Part shown: positions 7,990 through 16,984 of the stretch, piece after piece
Numbering within the stretch: the stretch's first letter is position 1
How the letters are laid out: each line of letters begins with the position of its first letter
From: JAISGQ01 sp045604965
GTDB taxonomy: Bacteria > Bacillota > Clostridia > Oscillospirales > Acutalibacteraceae
Assembly (NCBI GenBank): GCA_045604965.1
Contig: JAZUPB010000044.1
Location: forward strand, 1 to 64,000
Reading direction: 5' to 3'
DNA length: 64,000 nt
The notes under the pieces: model-generated
Database searches by the model: none
Told to the model about the DNA's origin: nothing
Seen by the model: only the letters and a program-made list of their open reading frames with translations
Position numbers and translations under genes: made by a program

Positions 7990-8020
7990 TAACATCGTAG
8001 TGGTGCGAAATGGCGCAAAA
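7976..8020 (+). promoter_or_regulatory. MraZ-box-like operator repeats
   Basis: TGG-centred repeats stand at 7980 (AAGTGGC), 8001 (TAGTGGTGCG) and 8011 (AAATGGCGCA), with spacing of 21 and 10 bp, overlapping the promoter and start site. A further AAATGG lies at 8051. MraZ proteins bind tandem TGG repeats at about 10-bp spacing in front of their own operon, so autoregulation is likely. That these repeats are the operator is inference from spacing and position. Confidence 0.6.
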
Positions 8021-8116
8021 ACTCACCGAGTTATTACTGCATCACCACCGAAATGGAGGGGCAAAACTCTGAAATGCAAGAAAATGCCCCTGAATTCTCA
8101 GAAAGGAGTGCGCAAA

Positions 8117-8536
8117 ATGCTCATAGGCGAGTATACCCACAATGTGGATGCAAAAGGCAGAGTGTTCATACCTGCAAAGTACCGAGCAGAGCTGGGTTCG
8201 TCCTTTGTTGTGACGAAAAGTGCCGACGGAAGCATCAGAGCGCACACTGCAAAGAGCTGGGAACGTTATGTAAACGCATTCAGCGCTGCAACAGCAGAAA
8301 TGAACAACTTGAGAAGACTTATCTGCGCAGGTGCTGTAGAACTTGAAATGGACTCACAGGGCAGAGTGATGCTGCCTGAGCCTCTGAGAAAGCACGCGGT
8401 TATAACCGATAAGGTGCAGATCGTCGGAATGCTTGACTGGGTGGAGTTCTGGAATCCAGAGAAGTATGAATCCGTCACATCAAATATGACAGCGGAAATG
8501 GAAATTCAGATGCTTTCCGGCTTGAATCTTGGTTAA
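8117..8536 (+). CDS. mraZ: Transcriptional regulator MraZ
   Basis: The 139-aa protein has two AbrB/SpoVT-type swapped-hairpin DNA-binding repeats, each with a DxxGR core (DAKGRVFIPAKYR near 11 and DSQGRVMLPEPLR near 80). MraZ forms a ring-like oligomer that binds repeats upstream of the dcw operon. The ATG at 8117 follows AAAGGAG and gives the family's usual length; an open frame reaching back to 7958 would translate the promoter and operator and is not credible. The rsmH start lies within a few bases of its stop. Confidence 0.96.
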   Translation: MLIGEYTHNVDAKGRVFIPAKYRAELGSSFVVTKSADGSIRAHTAKSWERYVNAFSAATAEMNNLRRLICAGAVELEMDSQGRVMLPEPLRKHAVITDKVQIVGMLDWVEFWNPEKYESVTSNMTAEMEIQMLSGLNLG

Positions 8537-8540
8537 TATT

Positions 8541-9482
8541 ATGACTGAAAATATGAACTTTTCCCACCGTCCGGTGCTTCTGAGTGAAACAATAGAAAAT
8601 CTTGTGCACAATTCCGACGGTGTATATGTTGACGCAACCGCAGGAGGCGGAGGTCACAGTGCAGCGATTCTTTCACGTCTTTCTGAAAAGGGCAGGCTCG
8701 TATGTCTGGATCAGGATCCGGATGCAATTGCAGTGGTGACGAAGAGATTTGAAAATGACGATCGGGTAAAGATAATTCGGTCGAATTTTGAAAACATAAA
8801 AAAAGCCTTGGCAGAAGCAGGATATGAAGAGTGTGACGGAGTGCTGATGGATATCGGAGTTTCCTCACATCAGCTGGATTGTGCAGAACGCGGCTTTTCT
8901 TATCATAATGATGCGCCGTTGGATATGCGTATGAGCCAGAGCGGAACCAGTGCAGCAGATCTTGTTGCTGAGCTGTCGTGGCAGAAACTGGCAGAGATAT
9001 TTACAAAGTACGGCGAAGAAAAATTTTCTGTAAAGATAGCGAAACGAATATGCGAGCAGAGGGAGATCACTCCAATTCTCACCACCATCCAGCTTGCAGA
9101 CATAATCCGTGACGCAGTCCCTGCAGCAGCACGCCGTGACGGCCACCCTGCCCGCCGCGTGTTTCAGGCACTGAGGATCGCTGTAAATGATGAGCTTGGC
9201 GTACTGGAGCGCGGAATGGCTTCAGCCTTTGAGTTGCTCAGAAAAGACGGCCGCCTGGCAATAATAACCTTCCATTCGCTGGAAGACAGAATGGTGAAAC
9301 GCCAGATGGCGCAGTGGTGCAGCGGATGCACCTGTCCTCCGGATTTCCCGGTGTGTGTGTGCGGAAAAACACCGAAAGCAGAGCTTGTAACACGAAAGCC
9401 TGTAGCACCATCGGAAGCAGAGCTTGAGGAAAATCCCAGAAGCAGAAGCAGTAAGCTTCGAGTTTGTAAAAAAATAAAATAA
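8541..9482 (+). CDS. rsmH: 16S rRNA (cytosine1402-N4)-methyltransferase
   Basis: The 313-aa SAM-dependent enzyme (formerly MraW) methylates C1402 of 16S rRNA. The N terminus FSHRPVLL is diagnostic, the SAM motif is VDATAGGGGHS, and GVLMDIGVSSHQLD, RGFSYHNDAPLDMRM and LAIITFHSLEDRMVK are family blocks. The ATG at 8541 is chosen over a TTG at 8529 that overlaps mraZ; the ribosome site is weak for either, suggesting translational coupling. It is the second gene of the dcw cluster. A consensus promoter follows the gene. Confidence 0.95.
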   Translation: MTENMNFSHRPVLLSETIENLVHNSDGVYVDATAGGGGHSAAILSRLSEKGRLVCLDQDPDAIAVVTKRFENDDRVKIIRSNFENIKKALAEAGYEECDGVLMDIGVSSHQLDCAERGFSYHNDAPLDMRMSQSGTSAADLVAELSWQKLAEIFTKYGEEKFSVKIAKRICEQREITPILTTIQLADIIRDAVPAAARRDGHPARRVFQALRIAVNDELGVLERGMASAFELLRKDGRLAIITFHSLEDRMVKRQMAQWCSGCTCPPDFPVCVCGKTPKAELVTRKPVAPSEAELEENPRSRSSKLRVCKKIK

Positions 9483-9488
9483 CTAGTA

Positions 9489-9517
9489 TTGACATAATTA
9501 GTTTACCGTAATATAAT
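9489..9517 (+). promoter_or_regulatory. Consensus sigma-A promoter inside the dcw cluster, before the ftsL-like gene
   Basis: TTGACA (9489-9494), exactly 17 bp, TATAAT (9512-9517). This perfect hexamer pair directly after rsmH makes the ftsL-like and PBP genes independent of the MraZ-controlled promoter. Confidence 0.9.
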
Positions 9518-9596
9518 TTACATAAAATCTCAAAAGAACGATTTTAAGGTTTGAAAAAACGGGGAACAACAGATTATGAAAGGAGCAGAGAGAAGA

Positions 9597-10148
9597 ATGC
9601 AGCAGTCAAAGGAATATTACGGAAAAGGCTCACTTGCAGAAGAATTTGACTTCGGAATGTTCGAGCACAACGAATGGCTCGAAGCAAAAGCTCAGGCGAG
9701 AGCTCAGGCAAGAAAAGAAGCAGCACGTCAGGAGCGCATAAAGCAGAACAGAGCAAAGCAGGCAGCTCAGGGAAAAAAGCACAACCAGGTACTTACTATT
9801 GTAGATAAATACGGAAAATTTCAGGTGGCAGCTGTACTTTTTGCAGCGGTTTTATTTATTCTCCTGCTTGGAATAATGGTCGCCAACGGACAGAAGGTAA
9901 ATGATCTTACCCATGACATAAAGGATAAGACAGCAGAACTTACTGTACTCGAGCAGGACTATGAAGTTATGAAGATTGCTTTTGAGAGCAAGATGAGTGA
10001 CGCGGCAATAGAGCAGTATGCAATAAACAAACTTGGTATGCAGCACCGCGAGAATTATCAGACGGAATGGCTGAGCATAAACAATAATGATGTATTTGAG
10101 GATTGCGATGACGGCCGCGACGGAATCTTTTTCTGGAATAATCACTGA
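9597..10148 (+). CDS. ftsL: FtsL/DivIC-like septum protein
   Basis: The 183-aa bitopic membrane protein has a long basic, Ala/Gln/Arg-rich cytoplasmic N terminus, one membrane segment (about 74-96, VAAVLFAAVLFILLLGIMVA) and an extracytoplasmic coiled coil (VNDLTHDIKDKTAELTVLEQ) ending with the YAINKLGM motif usual in FtsL/DivIC. Position between rsmH and the division PBP fits FtsL, which joins FtsQ and FtsB to activate FtsW-FtsI. The ATG at 9597 has AAAGGAG 11 bases upstream; an ATG at 9576 is possible. The C terminus is longer and more acidic than in B. subtilis FtsL. Confidence 0.82.
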   Translation: MQQSKEYYGKGSLAEEFDFGMFEHNEWLEAKAQARAQARKEAARQERIKQNRAKQAAQGKKHNQVLTIVDKYGKFQVAAVLFAAVLFILLLGIMVANGQKVNDLTHDIKDKTAELTVLEQDYEVMKIAFESKMSDAAIEQYAINKLGMQHRENYQTEWLSINNNDVFEDCDDGRDGIFFWNNH

Positions 10149-10245
10149 TAAACCGAACATACATAAATGTGCGCAAAGAACAGTATAAATACATAAAGGC
10201 GCTCCGTTCGGTTCGTCACAAATAACGAACAATAATGCACGGGCA

Positions 10246-10318
10246 GAGAGTCGAGATTGACAAAAAGATCTTGGCTCTCATTTTGCGTAGAAAGGGAAGA
10301 GCGCAAAAAACTACGCAA
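10246..10318 (+). promoter_or_regulatory. Two hairpins in the PBP gene leader
   Basis: In the 191-bp gap after ftsL, an imperfect repeat (GAGAG 10246-10250 with CTCTC 10275-10279, reinforced by AGAT/GATCT) is followed by TTGCGTAG 10283-10290 and CTACGCAA 10311-10318. Neither is followed by a T-run, and the second ends about 5 bases before the AAGGGAG ribosome site. They may stabilise or regulate the mRNA. Confidence 0.4.
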
Positions 10319-10339
10319 TAAGGGGGAAAGGGAGAAAAT

Positions 10340-12952
10340 ATGGCACAAAAAGAGAACGAACGAAGAAAAACGGTATCATATGCGCAGAACAGACGCAGTT
10401 ACGAAATTGACAGAAAGAGCAACGAAAAGCGCACGTCATCGACCTCCAGCAGACAGCCGAAAGACTGGCGTGAGATGGCAGAACAGCAGGACAGAGCAGC
10501 AAAGCGTGAACGTGCGCGAAGAGAAGCGGAAGCTCAGGAAAGAAGCTCTGCAAGACGAACAAAATATGAAGAACCCGCTGAAACAAAGGGAACATTCAGG
10601 GAGATGCTCAATTCCTTTGATCAGTGGTTCGACAAGTTGGGAAGAAGAGGAAAGAAACGCAAAAAAGTTCCCAAATATGCTGATTCAACAATGCGCAAAA
10701 GAAACAATGCAATTCTTATAGTAATGTGCATAGCATTTTTGGTGCTTGTCGGATTCCTTGCCAAATATCACATTTTTGAAAGAGAACGCTGGCAGCAGAA
10801 GGCAGTGGAGCAGCAGCTTCAGGATACAGTCCTTACAGCAAAGCGCGGTTCCATTTACGATTCCAATATGCAGACACTGGTGCAGAGCCGCACAGCGTGG
10901 AAGGTGTGGATAAAAAAGAGTTCTCTCAAGGAAGAACACAAGGACGCAGTAGTGCAGAAACTTGCAGAGGTTCTTGGACTTGAGGAAGAATATATATACG
11001 GAAGACTTGAACTGAATTACTCCGATATATCCCTCAACGGAAAAGCGGATAAAACCCAGAAGGATGCCATTGATGCATTCAGAATGAACGAAGAAGGAAA
11101 GATAGTGATACCGGGAATATATATGGTGCAGGACACGGAGAGATATTATTCCAGTGCCAATACGAATCTTGCATCAAATATACTCGGATTTACAAACGAC
11201 TCAAACACCGGTGCTGCAGGTCTGGAACTGCAGTACAATGATACTCTCAGCGGTGTTCCGGGAAGGCAGATAGTTGCGACAGATGCAAAGTCCGATGCAG
11301 CTATGCCTTTTGACTACAAAATGATGATAGATGCACAGGAAGGAAACAGTCTTGTGCTCACAATAGATCAGAATATCCAGAGTTGGCTTGAAGATGCTCT
11401 TCGCCAGGCGGTCAAGGATAATGATGTGCGCAACAGAGCTTGCGGAATCATTATGAATGTAAATACAGGCGAGATACTTGCAATGGCAACTATCCCTGAC
11501 TACGATCCTTCTGATTACAGAAAAATAGGCGATGCGCGCACTGCCGCAAAAATAGAGGCAATAAGCGATTCTAAAGAAAAGAACGAAGCTCTCGCCAAGG
11601 CTCAGAATGAGCAGTGGAAGAATAAATGTATTTCCGATACATATGAGCCGGGCTCGGTTTTTAAGCCCGTAACTATGGCTGCAGCACTTGAGGAGGGCGC
11701 AGCAAATCTTAATTCCAGCTTTTACTGCCGAGGCTATTCGGTAGTAAACGGAAGAAAGATCCGATGTGCGTCAAGATACGGACACGGCGGCGAAAGTCTC
11801 ACAAAGGGTATGATGAACTCCTGCAACCCCGTATTTATGGAGCTTGCAAGCAGAATAGGAGCAGAAAGTTTCTATCAGTATTTCACAGCATTCGGACTTA
11901 CCGAAAAAACAGGAATCGACCTACCCGGTGAGGCGAGCGGCGTAATGCACTCGCAGAAGGTTCTCAACAAAGAATCTGATACTCTGGCAGTATGTTCCTT
12001 CGGACAGAGCTTTAAAATAACACCGGTGCAGATGATTACTGCAATATCTGCCGTTACAAACGGCGGCTATCTTGTTCAGCCTCACGTAGTAAGTCAGATA
12101 CTCGATATAGACGGTAATATCGTCGAGCGAACCGACAGCAACGTAAAGCGTCAGGTAATAGCAGAGAGCACATCAAAAATGATAAATGCTATGCTTGAAC
12201 AGACCGTAAGCGGCGGAACTGCAAAGAATGGATATATCGCAGGATATCGTATCGGAGGAAAAACAGGTACATCCGAAAAAATCGAAGAGCAGGCAGAAAC
12301 AGGCGTAAAAGCCTACGTTGCTTCCTACTGTGCAATAGCCCCCAGCGACAAACCCGAAATAGCAATGCTGGTTCTTCTTGATGAACCTATGGGTGCAGCA
12401 CATACCGGCGGTACTATAGCAGCACCTGTCTGCAGAACTGTACTGAGCAATGTGCTTCCGTACCTTGGAATAGATACTATTTACAGCACAAAAGATGTTG
12501 AGCTCCTTGATGTTCAGGCACCTAACACTGTAGATAAAACTCTCGATGAAGCGAAGGCTATGCTGAAGGATAAGGATCTCAAGAGCAGAGTTATCGGTTC
12601 GGGCAGCAAGGTAATTGCCCAGATACCGAGAGACGGAATGAGCCTTCCCAAGGGAAGCACTGTCGTACTTTACGCATTGAGTGACGATGAACTCAGGGAT
12701 GCACAGCAGAATTCGGAAGACGGAGAAACAGAGCCCTGGCTTAAAATGACAGAGGTTCCCGATCTTACAGGAATGTCACCGTCCAAGGCGAATAAGGCGG
12801 TTACCAATGCAAATCTCAATATCCGCTATGCCGGAACGGGCTACAACAGCACTGCAGGTCTTGTTGTTGGTCAGTCCATAGAAGGCGGAGAAAGAGTGGC
12901 GCAGGGCACCGTTATAACCGTAGAGTTTATCGAAGGCGGTCTGTACGACTAA
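10340..12952 (+). CDS. ftsI: Class B penicillin-binding protein with two PASTA domains (FtsI/PBP2X/SpoVD type)
   Basis: The 870-aa septal transpeptidase cross-links peptidoglycan at the division site with FtsW. It has a cytoplasmic basic, Gln-rich tail of about 115 residues, one membrane anchor (about 117-138), a PBP dimerisation domain (RGSIYDSN start), and a transpeptidase domain with SVFK (Ser439 nucleophile), SCN (494-496) and KTG (641-643). Two PASTA repeats occupy about 715-790 and 805-866. AAGGGAG precedes the ATG. Synteny with ftsL and murE supports the division role. The SpoVD paralogue has the same layout and cannot be excluded. The long Arg/Glu-rich N-terminal tail is unusual for the family. 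Confidence 0.92.
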   Translation: MAQKENERRKTVSYAQNRRSYEIDRKSNEKRTSSTSSRQPKDWREMAEQQDRAAKRERARREAEAQERSSARRTKYEEPAETKGTFREMLNSFDQWFDKLGRRGKKRKKVPKYADSTMRKRNNAILIVMCIAFLVLVGFLAKYHIFERERWQQKAVEQQLQDTVLTAKRGSIYDSNMQTLVQSRTAWKVWIKKSSLKEEHKDAVVQKLAEVLGLEEEYIYGRLELNYSDISLNGKADKTQKDAIDAFRMNEEGKIVIPGIYMVQDTERYYSSANTNLASNILGFTNDSNTGAAGLELQYNDTLSGVPGRQIVATDAKSDAAMPFDYKMMIDAQEGNSLVLTIDQNIQSWLEDALRQAVKDNDVRNRACGIIMNVNTGEILAMATIPDYDPSDYRKIGDARTAAKIEAISDSKEKNEALAKAQNEQWKNKCISDTYEPGSVFKPVTMAAALEEGAANLNSSFYCRGYSVVNGRKIRCASRYGHGGESLTKGMMNSCNPVFMELASRIGAESFYQYFTAFGLTEKTGIDLPGEASGVMHSQKVLNKESDTLAVCSFGQSFKITPVQMITAISAVTNGGYLVQPHVVSQILDIDGNIVERTDSNVKRQVIAESTSKMINAMLEQTVSGGTAKNGYIAGYRIGGKTGTSEKIEEQAETGVKAYVASYCAIAPSDKPEIAMLVLLDEPMGAAHTGGTIAAPVCRTVLSNVLPYLGIDTIYSTKDVELLDVQAPNTVDKTLDEAKAMLKDKDLKSRVIGSGSKVIAQIPRDGMSLPKGSTVVLYALSDDELRDAQQNSEDGETEPWLKMTEVPDLTGMSPSKANKAVTNANLNIRYAGTGYNSTAGLVVGQSIEGGERVAQGTVITVEFIEGGLYD

Positions 12953-12967
12953 ATATGCCTATTCCTC

Positions 12968-12996
12968 TTGCGTTTATAAACAATATATAGTATAAT
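12968..12996 (+). promoter_or_regulatory. Sigma-A promoter before murE
   Basis: TTGCGT (12968-12973), 17 bp, TATAAT (12991-12996), in the 95-bp gap between the PBP gene and murE. It would drive the precursor-synthesis half of the cluster. Confidence 0.78.
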
Positions 12997-13047
12997 TTTT
13001 CTGTTAGGCGGCTGAAAAATTCATCGGCCAATATACCTCAGAAAGCA

Positions 13048-14517
13048 GTGAGTGAAAAAATGCTTTTATATAATCTTCTTGCAGGATTAACCTGCGATAC
13101 AAAGCTTGATCTTGAAAACACGGAAATAACAGGTATAACCTCTGATTCGAGAAAGGTTACACCCGGCTGCCTGTTTGTGTGCATCAAAGGTATGCGTTCA
13201 GACGGACACGATTTTGCACAGGCAGCGGCAGAAGCAGGTGCAGCGGCTATTCTCTGCGAAAAGGAGCTTGGACTTCCCCGGCAAGTATGGGTGCGTGATA
13301 CCCTTGCGGCATTTGCCGTAATAAGCGAAAACTGGTTCGGAAATCCTCTTGCAAAGCTCCGCCTTGTGGGTGTAACGGGAACCAACGGCAAAACATCTAC
13401 CACATACATTCTCAAGGGGATTCTTGAAAAGTGCGGTTACAAAGTCGGACTTATCGGAACCATCTGCAATATGATCGGCGACGAAGTGCTTCCCACAGAG
13501 TACACTACACCTGCAACCTTCGAGCTTCACGAGATATTTGCAAAGATGCGTGATGCGAAGTGTGACTTCTGTCTTATGGAGGTTTCTTCTCAGGCACTGG
13601 ATCAGGGCAGAGTAGAGGGACTTAAATTTGAGACCAGCTGTTTCACAAATCTTACCCAGGATCATCTTGATGTTCACGGCACAATGGAGCGTTATTTTGC
13701 TATCAAATGCCGCATATTCAATATGACAAGATCGACAGCAATAAATGTTGACGATGGCTGGTGTCAGAAAATAGAGCTTCCGGATACTGTGCGAAGCATC
13801 AGATACGGAGTAAACAATCCCGATGCAGAATGCAGAGCGTCCAACATTGAATACAGAGCGGACGGAGTCAGCTTTGATGTGTCTTTCAAGGGTATGAGCG
13901 GCAAGGCAAGCATACCTATCCCCGGTGAGTTTTCCGTTCATAATGCGCTGTCAGCTTTCTGCTGTGCGCTGAATGTTGGAGTGCCCTTCCCTGAGGCTTT
14001 GGATGCATTGTCAGAGTGCCGCGGAGTAAAGGGCAGAGCGGAGGTATACCCAACCGATAAGCCGTATACAGTAATCATAGACTATGCACACGCCCCTGAC
14101 GGCGTAGCAAATATTCTCTCCGCAATGCGAGCGGTAATGAACAAGGACGGCAGACTGGTGATCGTCATCGGTTGTGGAGGAGACAGAGATCCGCTCAAGA
14201 GACCCATAATGGGCGAAACAGCGTCGCGCCTTGCTGATTTCGTTGTTGTCACATCGGATAATCCCAGAACAGAAGAACCTATGAGCATAATCGAGCAGAT
14301 CGTTCCGGGAGTAAAGAAACACGATACACCGTACGTGGTAATAGAAAACCGCCGCGAGGCTATCGAATATGCAGTGCGCAATGCGAAGGAAAATGATGTC
14401 ATTGTTCTGGCAGGTAAGGGCCATGAGGACTATCAGATAATCGGCAAGACAAAACATCACTTTGACGAGCGAGAAGTACTGGCAGAGATTTTTGCAAAGC
14501 TTGAGGCGGAGGAATAA
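13048..14517 (+). CDS. murE: UDP-MurNAc-L-Ala-D-Glu:meso-diaminopimelate ligase
   Basis: The 489-aa cytosolic ATP-dependent ligase adds the third peptide residue of the peptidoglycan precursor. P-loop GTNGKTST is at 111-118, the YTTPATFELH block is present, and DNPR is at 404-407 in DNPRTEEP. In MurE that tetrapeptide recognises meso-DAP rather than lysine, so the wall chemistry can be read from the gene. The start is a GTG at 13048; an ATG four codons later is an equally possible start because the ribosome site is weak. murF follows 3 bp after the stop. Confidence 0.95.
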   Translation: MSEKMLLYNLLAGLTCDTKLDLENTEITGITSDSRKVTPGCLFVCIKGMRSDGHDFAQAAAEAGAAAILCEKELGLPRQVWVRDTLAAFAVISENWFGNPLAKLRLVGVTGTNGKTSTTYILKGILEKCGYKVGLIGTICNMIGDEVLPTEYTTPATFELHEIFAKMRDAKCDFCLMEVSSQALDQGRVEGLKFETSCFTNLTQDHLDVHGTMERYFAIKCRIFNMTRSTAINVDDGWCQKIELPDTVRSIRYGVNNPDAECRASNIEYRADGVSFDVSFKGMSGKASIPIPGEFSVHNALSAFCCALNVGVPFPEALDALSECRGVKGRAEVYPTDKPYTVIIDYAHAPDGVANILSAMRAVMNKDGRLVIVIGCGGDRDPLKRPIMGETASRLADFVVVTSDNPRTEEPMSIIEQIVPGVKKHDTPYVVIENRREAIEYAVRNAKENDVIVLAGKGHEDYQIIGKTKHHFDEREVLAEIFAKLEAEE

Positions 14518-14520
14518 GAA

Positions 14521-15885
14521 ATGATGCTGATGACTGCAAGTGAGACCGCAAAAGCTGTAGGCGGTACATTTTCAGAGGAGACGCAGTATACTGACGTAAC
14601 TATCGACAGCCGCACCGTTGAGAAAGGTTGCATGTATATAGCTATAAAGGGAGACCGTTTCGACGGTCACGATTTTGCCGTACAGGCATCGGAGAGCGGA
14701 GCTGCCTGTGTTATGGTCAGCCGTGATGTAGAGGGAGTAAAATGCCCCGTGATCAAGGTAGCTGATACACGCAGAGCGCTTATCGACCTTGCCGCATATT
14801 ACAGAGCAAAGAAGGATATCCCGGTTGTGGGATTGACAGGTTCTGTAGGAAAGACAACAACAAAGGAAATGGTCGCGGCAGTACTTCGTAAAAAGTACGA
14901 TGTTCTTGCTACTCTTGGCAACCTGAATAACGATATAGGACTTCCCCGTATGTGCCTCCAGCTTGAGGAAAAGCACACAGCCGCAGTGCTGGAGATGGGA
15001 ATGAACAATCTCGGAGAAATATCTTTGCTGACAAAGATCGCACGTCCCACAGTAGGACTTATCACAAATATAGGCGTAGCACATATAGAGAATTTAAAGA
15101 GCCGTGAGGGTATTCTTCAGGCAAAGCTTGAGATTCTTGACGGAATGGAAAAGGATGCTCCACTTCTGCTCAATGCTGATGACGATATGCTTATGAGCGC
15201 AAGGGACAGAATCGAAAATCCCGTAATAACCTACGGCATAGACAACAGTGCAGACTGCTGTGCAAAGAACATAGTTCAGATGGACGACGGAATGGAGTTT
15301 TCGCTGTGCTGGAAGGGTGAATTCGTTCCCGTACATATTCCTGCGGTAGGAAGGCACAATGTGTATAATGCTTTGGCTGCATACGCTGTGGGAAGAATAC
15401 TGGGACTTACCAGTGAGCAGTGTGTTGCAGGACTTGAGGACTACGTCCCTTCAGGTATGAGACAGAAGATCGTTCACAGAAACGGCATCACATTTATAGA
15501 AGACTGCTACAATGCTAGTCCCGATTCCATAAAGGCATCGATGAGCGTGCTGACGTCCCTTAAGTGCACGGGCAGACGCATTGCTGTGCTCGGTGAAATG
15601 ATGGAGCTTGGCTCTTACGGTCCCGAAGGACATTCCCAGTGCGGAGAATGGGCAGACAAATGCGGAGTTGATATGCTCTGGGCAGTCGGAGGAGAAAACG
15701 CAGCCTGTTACCTAAAAGGTGCGGCAAAGCTTACAGAAGAGGGTCATACCCGTCTTTTTGAGGATAAGGAATCCCTTGCTGCAGCTCTTGCAGAAACCAT
15801 AGAATCAGGTGATGCGGTGCTGTTCAAGGCAAGCCGCAGCGTACAGCTTGAGCAGGTCATAGAAAAGCTCAACAAAGCTCTTTGA
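14521..15885 (+). CDS. murF: UDP-MurNAc-tripeptide:D-Ala-D-Ala ligase
   Basis: The 454-aa Mur ligase attaches D-Ala-D-Ala to finish the cytoplasmic UDP-MurNAc-pentapeptide. It has the N-terminal MurF fold (TIDSRTVEKGCMYIAIKGDRFDGH), P-loop TGSVGKTTTK at 106-115, NNDIGLPRMCL, and the central-domain EMGMNNLGEI block. The gene is 3 bp behind murE and 40 bp before mraY, in one transcript. Length is normal and all expected motifs are intact. Confidence 0.96.
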   Translation: MMLMTASETAKAVGGTFSEETQYTDVTIDSRTVEKGCMYIAIKGDRFDGHDFAVQASESGAACVMVSRDVEGVKCPVIKVADTRRALIDLAAYYRAKKDIPVVGLTGSVGKTTTKEMVAAVLRKKYDVLATLGNLNNDIGLPRMCLQLEEKHTAAVLEMGMNNLGEISLLTKIARPTVGLITNIGVAHIENLKSREGILQAKLEILDGMEKDAPLLLNADDDMLMSARDRIENPVITYGIDNSADCCAKNIVQMDDGMEFSLCWKGEFVPVHIPAVGRHNVYNALAAYAVGRILGLTSEQCVAGLEDYVPSGMRQKIVHRNGITFIEDCYNASPDSIKASMSVLTSLKCTGRRIAVLGEMMELGSYGPEGHSQCGEWADKCGVDMLWAVGGENAACYLKGAAKLTEEGHTRLFEDKESLAAALAETIESGDAVLFKASRSVQLEQVIEKLNKAL

Positions 15886-15925
15886 TTGAAGATACGGCGA
15901 ATATAATTGCAAAGGACTGGTAAAT

Positions 15926-16948
15926 ATGTCAGTAAACAGTGCATATGCGATAATGAGTGTTTTGGCGGCAGGAATAGCCTTCGGAGTATCCGCACTTCTT
16001 GGAATTGTTCTTATTCCTTGGCTTCAGCGTTTAAAATTTGGCCAGACTATAAAGGAGATAGGCCCTACCTGGCATCAGAAAAAACAGGGAACCCCTACTA
16101 TGGGCGGAATAATGTTCATTGCAGGTATAGTGCTTGCGATAGCTGTATGCATCCCCTGCTTCTTTGCAATGGCAAAGACCTATGAAATAAGTACCGAGCT
16201 GAAAGTAAAGCTCTGGGCAGGCGTAGCCCTGGCTATAGTCTGCGGTGTAATGGGCTTTCTTGATGACTATACAGGCATCAAGAAAAAGGAAAATACAGGT
16301 CTCACCGTAAAGCAGAAGTTTGCTCTGCAGTTCCTTACAGCAGGATTGTTTCTCGGAGCAATTGCGATAGCCGAAAAAGGTGCAGGCAAGACCTACATAC
16401 CTTTTGTGGGTGAAGTTGAGCTTGGCATCTGGTTCTATCTCATCGCACTTGTTCTTATTGTAGGATTTATAAATGCAGTAAACCTCACAGATGGTATCGA
16501 CGGTCTCTGCGGTTCGGTAACATTCTTTGCGGAGATATGCTTTATGCTTATCGCTGCACTTAACGGACTTTTCCACGTAGGTATCCTTGCAGCATCCGTC
16601 GCAGGCGGCTGTCTCGGATTCCTTGTCTGGAACTTCCACCCTGCAAAGGTATTTATGGGCGATACAGGCTCGCTGTTTTTGGGCGGTATTTTCTGCGCAA
16701 CGGCATTTGCCTGCGATATGCCAATACTCATCCCGCTGGTTGGTATCATTTATCTTTGCGAAACAGGTTCTGTAATGCTTCAGACAACCTATTTCAAGCT
16801 CACTCACGGCAAAAGAATATTCAAAATGACTCCGATACATCACAGCTTTGAAATGAGCGGATGGTCTGAAGTCAAAATAGTAACGGTATTCAGTCTTGTC
16901 ACGGTTGTGTGTGGCGGTATCGCATGCCTGCTTGCAGCCCTCGGATAA
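15926..16948 (+). CDS. mraY: Phospho-N-acetylmuramoyl-pentapeptide transferase
   Basis: The 340-aa polytopic membrane enzyme moves phospho-MurNAc-pentapeptide onto undecaprenyl phosphate, giving lipid I. About ten membrane segments are visible. Conserved loops are PTMGG (GTPTMGGIMF), FLDDYTGI with the Asp pair, NLTDGIDGL, and the Mg-binding FMGDTGSL. HHSFEMSGW near the C terminus corresponds to the HHHxE region. In many dcw clusters murD follows this gene; here ftsW does, 36 bp later. Confidence 0.97.
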   Translation: MSVNSAYAIMSVLAAGIAFGVSALLGIVLIPWLQRLKFGQTIKEIGPTWHQKKQGTPTMGGIMFIAGIVLAIAVCIPCFFAMAKTYEISTELKVKLWAGVALAIVCGVMGFLDDYTGIKKKENTGLTVKQKFALQFLTAGLFLGAIAIAEKGAGKTYIPFVGEVELGIWFYLIALVLIVGFINAVNLTDGIDGLCGSVTFFAEICFMLIAALNGLFHVGILAASVAGGCLGFLVWNFHPAKVFMGDTGSLFLGGIFCATAFACDMPILIPLVGIIYLCETGSVMLQTTYFKLTHGKRIFKMTPIHHSFEMSGWSEVKIVTVFSLVTVVCGGIACLLAALG

Positions 16949-16984
16949 GACGCGGTCTTGTGTTATTAAGGAAAGGGGACGGCT

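Noticed and set aside
7958..8116. N-terminal extension of mraZ by 53 codons
   Set aside because: It would translate the -35/-10 promoter and the MraZ-box repeats; the ATG at 8117 has a proper ribosome site and gives the family's length.
10257..10285. TTGACA at 10257 as a promoter for the PBP gene
   Set aside because: No acceptable -10 lies 16-18 bp downstream; the hexamer is part of a hairpin loop.
16031..16843. 270-codon open frame antisense to mraY
   Set aside because: mraY on the plus strand is unmistakable; the antisense frame is Cys/Tyr/His-rich with no ribosome site, a typical shadow.
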